Assembly (NCBI GenBank): GCA_964485515.1
Contig: CAZALT010000109.1
Span: 1 to 11,691, forward strand
From: CAZALT01 sp964485515
Lineage (GTDB): Bacteria > Actinomycetota > Acidimicrobiia > Acidimicrobiales > Acidimicrobilacustridaceae
Direction of reading: 5' to 3'
Length of the DNA: 11,691 nt
Shown here: positions 7,157 through 11,691 of the stretch, one piece after another
Layout of the letters: each line of letters opens with the position of its first letter
Numbering within the stretch: position 1 is the first letter of the stretch
The notes under the pieces: model-generated
What the model saw: only the letters and a program-made list of their open reading frames with translations
What the model was told of the DNA's origin: nothing
Database searches by the model: none
Translations under genes and position numbers: made by a program

Positions 7157-7293
7157 GCCGGACGTCGCCCCATTCGGCCGCATTCAGCCCAAATTGCGCC
7201 GGTCTTGTTCGATCTCCGGCGAACATCGACGCCAGAAGCGGGGGCGCGGGGTCCTGGGCGTGGGGATGCTCGGCGCGGGCGCGCCCCGGCTCA

Positions 7294-10200
7294 TCAGGCG
7301 GGACCGGGGGCATCGGGACCCTGGCGCCGGGCCTGGACGCTGTTGGCGAGCTCGATCGACAGCTCGCCCACCCTGCCCTCCCAACGCCCCTCGAAGGCCT
7401 CGACCAGACGCCACCCCGCCCGACGCAACGCGAGGTGGCGGTCGATGTGCGCGTCGACGCCATCGGGATGCACCCGCGCCTCCACGCCGACGAAGTCGAT
7501 GTCGTCGCCGACGCACAGGTCGAGGCGATGACGACCCGCCGGATAGGGCGCCGTCACCCGCACCCCGGTGAGCTCCACGCCCCGAGCGATGCTCTCGACC
7601 CACCGATCGAGGTCCAGCGCCGACCGCCCGGCCAGCGCCGACCGCCCGGCCAGCGCCGACCGCCCGGCCTGCCCCGACCCCCCCGACCGCCCGGCCCGCC
7701 CGGCCTGCCCGGCCTGCCCCGACCTCGTGGGGTGCGGCGGTGCGTCCGCCTGGGCCAGGTAGTCGGCCACCAGACCCGACGCGGGCGGATCAGCCGACAG
7801 CAGGATCTCGAGGTGCTTGCGCGCCCGGGTGACGAAGACGGTGAAGAGGTGCGGGTCCTCCACGAACCGCCACGACGCCCTGTCCTGTGGCCCGATGCCC
7901 ATCGAGGCGATGACCAGGTCCCGCTCGTTGCCCTGCATGGCGTGCACCGTGCCGACCCGGAGGTCGAGCGCCTCGACGTCGTCGGCGTGGAAGCCGCCGA
8001 GCACCTCGCGCTCGATGGCGTCGGCCTGCGCCCGGAAGGGCGTGACCACCCCGACGCTGCGGGCGCCCTCGCGCCTCAGCGTCCGCAGGCGCCGCATGAC
8101 GGCGTCCACCTCGGCCTCGACGACGCCGTCGCCGTTGCGGACCCCGTCGACGCGCACCACGTCGACGCAGTCGACCGACTCCGTGCGCGGGTTCCGGGTG
8201 GCGACCTGCATGGCCCCGCCGTACACCCGCCGGGAGATGAAGTCGACCAGGTGGGGGTCGGAGCGGAACTGCTCGTCCAGCTCGATCACCGGCACCGACC
8301 CGGCCGCCACATCGAAGAGGCTGTTGCGCCGCACGTCGAGCAAGCCGGCCAGCTGTGGATCGCCGTCCAGCCCGTGGGCGGCGAGCACGCTGCCGATGCG
8401 CTCGTCGGAGACGAACGACACGTGGCGCAGCTGCTTGGGGTCGCCGACGACGACCGCTCTCGACGCTCGCAGCAGCGCGGGGGCGGCCAGCGGCTGGTCG
8501 ATCGACGAGGCCTCGTCGAGGATGACCACGTCGAACAGCGCGGCGCGCGGTGGCAGCAGGTCGTCGATGTCGCCCAACGTGCCGATCCACAGGGGAAGCG
8601 CCTGGGTGATCTCGGTCTTGGTGAGCCGGGCGAGCTGCTCCCGCCTCGCCGAACGCCCGCTGCGCAGCGCGGTGCCGAGGTTGGCGATGCTGACGAGCCC
8701 CTTGCGGTCGAGCCGCGCCATCGACCGGGACTCGAGATCGACGAGCTGCCCGCAGGCCCGCCGCACGGCATCCTCGGCGTTCGCCAGACGCACCCAGTCC
8801 TGTTCGGTCTCGATGATCGCCGGGGCGCGGAGCTGGTCGAGGCGCCGTTCGGCGGCGAGGTGCACGGCCCGGCGCACCTCATCGATCGTCAGGTCGTCGA
8901 TCTCCCCGTCGCCGATCTCCCCGTCGCCGATCTCCCCGTCGCCGATCTTGCGGTCCGCGTCGATCTTCGGGGCGGTCGGTCCGGCCCCGAGCACCCTGAC
9001 GAGCTCGTTCCACGCCTTGCGGCGGCGACGCCTCGCCAACCACCCGCCCGGTTCGGTGGCCGCGGCGAGCAGGTTCGAGATCGTCGACGGGTCGACCGCC
9101 GCCACCTGGTCGACGAGTCGGAGCCGGAGGGGCGATCCATGTTCGGCCGCGGGCTGCTCGAGCTCGAGGTGAGCCCGGATCCGCCGGCGCACATCCGCCC
9201 GCTCGTCGAGGCACCGACGCAGCATCCGCTGCGCCGCGGCGATGTCGGAGTCGGGTGACGCCTGCATCTGTCCCGACGTCAGCCGCTGGACGAGCGCGTC
9301 GCGCCGATCGTTGGAGCCGAACACGACGGGTTCGGGTCCGGGCATCCGGTTGAGCAGGTCGACGAGCGCGTCGACCGTGGCATCTGTGCGGGTCGCGACC
9401 AGGACGCTGCGGCCACGTTGCACCTCGTCGATGGCCATGGCCGCCACGGCGTGGGACTTCCCCGTGCCCGGTGCGCCCGACACCAGCGTGATCGGACCTA
9501 CCGACGCCGCCGCGACCGCCTCTCGCTGGCGAGGGGTCAACGGAAACGGCGACTCGACCGCGCTCGCGTCGTGCGCCGCGCCGCGGGTGCCAGCACCCAG
9601 GTAGAGGTGACCCAGGGCGGTGGCCCCGATGGCGGGATCGGCGATCCACCGCCTCAGGGTCGATGCGCGGGTCGAGCGCGACGTCGGGGTGTCGACGTAG
9701 AGACCGACGCCGGCGAGGGCCACCAGGCCGTCCCGCTTCATCGACGCGTCCGGTGCACCGACCGGTACGACCAGCCCAGCGATCTCGAAGCCGGCAGCCC
9801 GGGCCGCCTGGCGCACCGCGGCGTCCAGGCGCGGCATCAGGTCGAGCAGCTTCGCGGCGCCGTCACCGGCCAGCCCCAGCTCGAAGGCGCCACCCATCGA
9901 CATCTCCAGCGCCGAGCTGATCGACCCGTCGGGGTCGTCGACCGCGCCGTTGAGCTCGACGTCGCCCACCCCGATCACACCGGCCTGGCCGATGGATCGC
10001 TGCACCCGAACTCGGCGGGTGAGGAGCGGCTCGAACACCTGGATGGAACGTCCCGACGGCTCGACCACCGTGCCGGCAAGGAACATCCAACCGAGCCGGA
10101 TCGATCCGGCCCCGCCCCGGACCTGGTCGACGGCGGCGAGCTTGTCGGCGAACGCCCGGTCGAGCGTGGCGCTCGGGGGCACGGCAGGCTGGCCCACGAA

Positions 10201-10419
10201 CACGCGGTGGGGGATCTCGCCCCTCCGCGGGGTGGAGGGACCGGCGGTGAAGTTCGACGGCAGGGCAGGGTTCCCGCCGAACAGCTCGACGCTGCGCAGC
10301 GGCATCCACCGGAACCACTCGAGGGGGATCTGGCGCTTCGCGCCTCGTTCGAGCGACGGTTGCGGGCTGAGGTCAGCGAGGGCGGCAACGATCTCGTCCA
10401 CCCGCACGTCCGCAGCCAT
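7294..10419 (-). CDS. SF1 UPF1/Dna2-like helicase with probable C-terminal PD-(D/E)XK (DUF559/Vsr-like) domain
   Basis: This is a 1041-residue protein. Residues 1-290 form a conserved-looking N-terminal region I do not recognise. The helicase core runs about 294-890: Q-motif LTPRQREAV (Gln298), Walker A GAPGTGKS (315-322, Lys321), Walker B VVILDEASS (Asp635-Glu636), motif III GDPKQL (from 659), VTPFRAQ, motif V VGTVHAMQGNERD and motif VI VTRARKH (Arg865, Arg867). A long insert between Walker A and B carries GDGEI repeats (491-508). A Gly/Ala/Arg/Ser linker (about 900-936) leads to a C-terminal domain: HRLDL (Asp967), VEAR (Glu980, Arg982), then H and ALRRAGWRLVE, which resembles DUF559/Vsr-like nucleases, with Arg in place of the usual Lys. 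Start ATG 10419 is chosen because TAGCTT lies 8 nt upstream. Role probably DNA repair or defence; no partner genes are adjacent. Confidence 0.9.
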   Translation of the reverse strand: MAADVRVDEIVAALADLSPQPSLERGAKRQIPLEWFRWMPLRSVELFGGNPALPSNFTAGPSTPRRGEIPHRVFVGQPAVPPSATLDRAFADKLAAVDQVRGGAGSIRLGWMFLAGTVVEPSGRSIQVFEPLLTRRVRVQRSIGQAGVIGVGDVELNGAVDDPDGSISSALEMSMGGAFELGLAGDGAAKLLDLMPRLDAAVRQAARAAGFEIAGLVVPVGAPDASMKRDGLVALAGVGLYVDTPTSRSTRASTLRRWIADPAIGATALGHLYLGAGTRGAAHDASAVESPFPLTPRQREAVAAASVGPITLVSGAPGTGKSHAVAAMAIDEVQRGRSVLVATRTDATVDALVDLLNRMPGPEPVVFGSNDRRDALVQRLTSGQMQASPDSDIAAAQRMLRRCLDERADVRRRIRAHLELEQPAAEHGSPLRLRLVDQVAAVDPSTISNLLAAATEPGGWLARRRRRKAWNELVRVLGAGPTAPKIDADRKIGDGEIGDGEIGDGEIDDLTIDEVRRAVHLAAERRLDQLRAPAIIETEQDWVRLANAEDAVRRACGQLVDLESRSMARLDRKGLVSIANLGTALRSGRSARREQLARLTKTEITQALPLWIGTLGDIDDLLPPRAALFDVVILDEASSIDQPLAAPALLRASRAVVVGDPKQLRHVSFVSDERIGSVLAAHGLDGDPQLAGLLDVRRNSLFDVAAGSVPVIELDEQFRSDPHLVDFISRRVYGGAMQVATRNPRTESVDCVDVVRVDGVRNGDGVVEAEVDAVMRRLRTLRREGARSVGVVTPFRAQADAIEREVLGGFHADDVEALDLRVGTVHAMQGNERDLVIASMGIGPQDRASWRFVEDPHLFTVFVTRARKHLEILLSADPPASGLVADYLAQADAPPHPTRSGQAGQAGRAGRSGGSGQAGRSALAGRSALAGRSALDLDRWVESIARGVELTGVRVTAPYPAGRHRLDLCVGDDIDFVGVEARVHPDGVDAHIDRHLALRRAGWRLVEAFEGRWEGRVGELSIELANSVQARRQGPDAPGPA
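7614..7722. repeat. 18-bp in-frame tandem array plus degenerate extension (helicase linker)
   Basis: CCAGCGCCGACCGCCCGG is perfectly repeated three times (7614-7667), followed by related CCCGGCC/CCTGCCC units to about 7722. On the coding strand it gives AGRSAL three times preceded by GQAG/GRAG/GRSG units. The unit is a multiple of three, so length changes keep the C-terminal domain in frame. Confidence 0.93.
8896..8949. repeat. 15-bp in-frame tandem array, 3.6 copies (helicase insert)
   Basis: The unit GCCGATCTCCCCGTC is perfect at 8911 and 8926, with one mismatch at 8896 and a partial copy to 8949. On the coding strand it encodes the IGDGE/GDGEI repeat at residues 491-508, an acidic insertion between helicase motifs I and II. 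Confidence 0.95.
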
Positions 10420-10427
10420 CGCCGAAG

Positions 10428-10433
10428 AAGCTA
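10428..10433 (-). promoter_or_regulatory. Predicted leaderless -10 element of the helicase gene
   Basis: On the minus strand TAGCTT (10433-10428) is followed by 8 nt and ATG 10419. This decides the start: longer in-frame readings upstream would run through the repeat arrays and the SDR gene. No clear -35 element. Confidence 0.58.
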
Positions 10434-10467
10434 ACGCGCCCGTGCCCCGTTCCCCCACGGTTCCCGC

Positions 10468-10507
10468 GGCCCCCGGCGGCCCCCGGCGGCCCCCGGCGGC
10501 CCCCGGC
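10468..10507. repeat. 10-bp tandem array, 4 perfect copies; G-quadruplex motif on minus strand
   Basis: GGCCCCCGGC is repeated four times without mismatch. The minus strand, which is the helicase's coding strand, therefore holds four G5 runs (at 10470-10474, 10480-10484, 10490-10494 and 10500-10504) separated by 5-nt loops, which meets the usual G4 sequence rule. It lies about 35 bp upstream of the helicase -10. Confidence 0.92.
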
Positions 10508-10510
10508 GAC

Positions 10511-10579
10511 ACCGTGGACCGACCGCCGGTACCGTGGACCGACCGACCGACCGGCACGAGACCGACCGGCACGAGACCG
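10511..10579. repeat. Two adjoining direct-repeat blocks (20-bp and 15-bp period) upstream of the SDR
   Basis: ACCGTGGACCGACCG occurs at 10511-10525 and 10531-10545 (period 20). It runs into GACC repeats and then CCGGCACGAGACCG at 10551 and 10566 (period 15). These lie between the divergent helicase and SDR genes, in the SDR upstream region. Confidence 0.88.
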
Positions 10580-10605
10580 CACACCCGGTCCGTGCGGTCG
10601 CCAGA

Positions 10606-10620
10606 TCTGGGGGAACCGTG
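10606..10620 (+). promoter_or_regulatory. Purine-rich ribosome-binding stretch before the SDR start
   Basis: A GGGGGAA stretch lies a few nt before GTG 10618. This is the only gene in the window led by its own intergenic region that has a Shine-Dalgarno-like sequence and lacks a TANNNT hexamer at 7-8 nt. It supports GTG 10618 as the start. Confidence 0.5.
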
Positions 10621-11388
10621 GACAAGGCCGCACTCGACGAGTTGTTCGACCTCACCGGACGGGTGGCGATCATCACGGGCGGCACCCGGGGGATCGGCCT
10701 GGCCACGGCGAAGGTCTTCGGCGCAGCCGGGGCCAAGGTCGTGGTCGCCAGCCGCAAGGCCGACGCGTGCGCGGCCGTCGAAGCCGAGCTCCAGGCCAGT
10801 GGCATCGAGGCGTTGGGCGTGCCCACCCACATGGGCGACCTCGATGCCATCGCCAGCCTCGTCGACCGAACGATCGAGCGGTTCGGAGGCATCGACATCG
10901 TCATGAACAACGCGGCGAACGCCCTGGCCCAGCCGCTCGGTGAGTTCACCGCTGAGGCCTACGCCAAGTCGTTCGACGTGAACCTGCGAGGTCCGGTCTT
11001 CCTCACCCAGGCCGCGCTCGCCCATCTCAAGGCGAGCGATCACGGCGTCGTGATCAACGTGATCTCGGCCGGCGCGTTCATCGCGTCGGCACCCGTGGCG
11101 ATGTACTCGGCGGCCAAGGCGGGAACGATGTCGTTCACGCGGTCCCTCGCCGCCGAGCTCGCCCCGCACGGCATCCGCGTGAACGCCCTGGCCCCGGGGC
11201 CGACCGACACCGACATGGTCACCTCGCTCGGCCCGGGGGGCGACGAGCTCCTGGCCAGCGTCACCATGGTGAAGCGCTGCGCCGACCCGGACGAGATCGC
11301 GGTGCCGGCGCTGTTCCTCGCGTCGGACGCGTCGAGCTACATGACCGGCCAGGTCCTCCTGATCGACGGGGGCATGGTCCCGCACTGA
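10618..11388 (+). CDS. Classical short-chain dehydrogenase/reductase (SDR), FabG-like
   Basis: This 256-residue Rossmann-fold oxidoreductase has the cofactor motif TGGTRGIG (20-27), NNAAN (97-101), the catalytic tetrad Asn122, Ser150, Tyr163 and Lys167 (YSAAK), and the C-terminal GQVLLIDGG (245-252). The sequence VVVASRK at the end of strand 2 (Ser45, Arg46, Lys47) favours NADP(H) over NAD(H). It would reduce or oxidise a carbonyl/alcohol substrate in the cytoplasm, possibly a 3-oxoacyl thioester, but this family is broad and the substrate is not readable. The start is GTG 10618, after a GGGGGAA ribosome-binding stretch; earlier in-frame codons lie in repeats. It is divergent from the helicase and followed by a strong hairpin, so it is probably monocistronic. 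Confidence 0.95.
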   Translation: MDKAALDELFDLTGRVAIITGGTRGIGLATAKVFGAAGAKVVVASRKADACAAVEAELQASGIEALGVPTHMGDLDAIASLVDRTIERFGGIDIVMNNAANALAQPLGEFTAEAYAKSFDVNLRGPVFLTQAALAHLKASDHGVVINVISAGAFIASAPVAMYSAAKAGTMSFTRSLAAELAPHGIRVNALAPGPTDTDMVTSLGPGGDELLASVTMVKRCADPDEIAVPALFLASDASSYMTGQVLLIDGGMVPH

Positions 11389-11440
11389 CCGATCGATGCT
11401 GGCCGATCGATCCTCCGACGGGCCGATCGATGCTCCGACG
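11386..11440. repeat. 20-bp tandem array, 2.7 copies, right after the SDR stop
   Basis: GGCCGATCGATCCTCCGACG (11401-11420) and the same with GCT for CCT (11421-11440) are preceded by a partial copy, TGACCGATCGATGCT (11386-11400), which begins at the SDR stop codon itself. Confidence 0.9.
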
Positions 11441-11448
11441 GAGGGGGC

Positions 11449-11481
11449 CGTGGGGCCCGCCGCTGATCGACGGGCCCCACG
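11449..11481 (+). terminator. Strong GC hairpin, probable terminator of the SDR gene
   Basis: CGTGGGGCCCG (11449-11459) pairs perfectly with CGGGCCCCACG (11471-11481), an 11-bp stem with an 11-nt loop, 60 bp after the SDR stop. There is no T-run after it, which is common for GC-rich actinobacterial terminators but leaves the call uncertain. Confidence 0.6.
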
Positions 11482-11482
11482 A

Positions 11483-11512
11483 CGTTCGCCCCACGGGGCG
11501 AGCAGGCGAACG
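11483..11512. other. Two overlapping, mutually exclusive inverted repeats
   Basis: CGTTCGCC (11483-11490) pairs with GGCGAACG (11505-11512), an 8-bp stem. Its left arm overlaps a tighter hairpin, TCGCCCC (11486-11492) with GGGGCGA (11495-11501). The two cannot fully form together. It could be part of a tandem terminator or a regulatory element. Confidence 0.5.
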
Positions 11513-11565
11513 ATTCAGCCCCAGGCGGGGAGCACCAGGCTGATCGACTCCGCCGAGGCCACCGG

Positions 11566-11586
11566 TCTCGAACGACGCGTTCGAGA
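11566..11586. promoter_or_regulatory. Perfect 9-bp dyad, possible operator
   Basis: TCTCGAACG and CGTTCGAGA are perfect inverted arms separated by ACG. The inner TCGAAC/GTTCGA half-sites equal those of the actinobacterial LexA (SOS) box, but the spacer is 5 nt where the canonical box has 4. It lies about 70 bp upstream of the promoter at 11654. Confidence 0.45.
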
Positions 11587-11653
11587 TGTCCTGCCGGTAC
11601 GAGGTCGAGGGTTCGCCGACAGATCGGACGGCGACATGATGCGAACGACCTTC

Positions 11654-11682
11654 TTGTTTGCGAACCCCACCACCCGTATGGT
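11654..11682 (+). promoter_or_regulatory. Sigma70-like promoter directed out of the window
   Basis: TTGTTT (11654-11659), a 17-bp spacer and TATGGT (11677-11682) make the best -35/-10 pair in the window. Only 9 nt follow before the edge, so the driven gene lies just beyond, on the plus strand, perhaps with little or no leader. Confidence 0.6.
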
Positions 11683-11691
11683 CTGACGATC

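Larger units (their letters stand above)
11389..11691. other. Non-coding stretch after the SDR
   Basis: No convincing gene is present; frames in both directions give Arg/Pro/Ser-rich translations with no recognisable domain. It holds, in order, a 20-bp tandem array, a strong GC hairpin, a second pair of overlapping inverted repeats, a 21-bp dyad, a cluster of CGAAC/GTTCG pentamers and a promoter directed out of the window. Confidence 0.65.

Noticed and set aside
7157..7293. Terminator between the convergent YbhN-like and helicase genes
   Set aside because: Only weak 6-bp inverted repeats with 13-14 nt loops are present (7197-7202/7216-7221 and 7284-7289/7304-7309, the latter inside the helicase 3' end); not enough to call.
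7614..7722. CRISPR-like repeat array
   Set aside because: Direct head-to-tail 18-bp units with no spacers, within a coding sequence.
6271..9258. A 995-codon plus-strand open frame across the UPF0104 gene and antisense to the helicase
   Set aside because: It runs across a real gene and antisense to another, with low-complexity His/Arg/Pro translation; it is a high-GC frame shadow.
10534..10617. Upstream ATG start for the SDR
   Set aside because: The added residues come from GACC/CCGGCACGAG repeats and precede the usual SDR N-terminus; a ribosome-binding stretch supports GTG 10618.
10420..11385. Longer helicase reading frame starting opposite the SDR
   Set aside because: It is antisense to a clear SDR and passes through repeat arrays; a leaderless promoter sits directly before ATG 10419.
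11566..11586. Canonical LexA/SOS box
   Set aside because: Half-sites are perfect but the spacer is 5 nt, one more than the canonical 4, so it is listed only as a dyad.
11396..11686. 96-codon open frame in the final non-coding stretch
   Set aside because: It starts within a tandem array, crosses the hairpins, dyad and promoter, and its translation shows no domain or typical composition.

Overview
This is a gene-dense, very GC-rich stretch (codon third positions are almost all G or C). Gene content, GC richness and promoter style suggest a high-GC actinobacterium. The mix of TesB thioesterase, MshB-like deacetylase, Aur1-type PAP2 protein and start-proximal TANNNT promoters would fit an acidimicrobial lineage, but the sequence alone does not prove that. 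I see no rRNA, tRNA, insertion sequence, prophage gene or CRISPR array.

Layout, left to right: (1) a GtrA-family membrane protein on the minus strand, cut by the left edge. (2) Divergent from it, a compact plus-strand operon: acyl-CoA thioesterase II (tesB), a secreted PQQ-dependent sugar dehydrogenase lipoprotein whose GTG start overlaps the tesB stop, and a PAP2/Aur1-type membrane phosphatase or phosphotransferase. (3) Convergent with these, a GT4 glycosyltransferase. It shares a 93-bp head-to-head promoter region with an LmbE/PIG-L-type N-deacetylase, which is followed by a YbhN/UPF0104 membrane protein. (4) Convergent again, a 1041-residue SF1 UPF1/Dna2-like helicase with a probable C-terminal PD-(D/E)XK-like domain. 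(5) Divergent from the helicase, a classical short-chain dehydrogenase, then about 300 bp of non-coding DNA with hairpins, a dyad and a promoter firing out of the window.

Functionally, GtrA, PAP2, GT4, the LmbE deacetylase and the YbhN protein all belong to families that act on membrane glycolipids or inositol/GlcNAc compounds. The GT4/LmbE pair has the two chemistries of either mycothiol synthesis (MshA/MshB) or the first steps of GPI-like glycolipid assembly (PIG-A/PIG-L). TesB and the SDR are general acyl/oxo metabolism. The helicase-nuclease is the best candidate for a genome-defence or DNA-repair function.

Two window-wide patterns stand out. First, five of the genes have a TAGCNT/TAAGGT hexamer exactly 7-8 nt before the start codon, the signature of leaderless transcription. 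Second, at least eight unrelated short tandem arrays (unit 10-20 bp) sit in gene boundaries or, with units of 15 or 18 bp, in frame within coding regions. One of these arrays forms a four-run G5 quadruplex motif upstream of the helicase.
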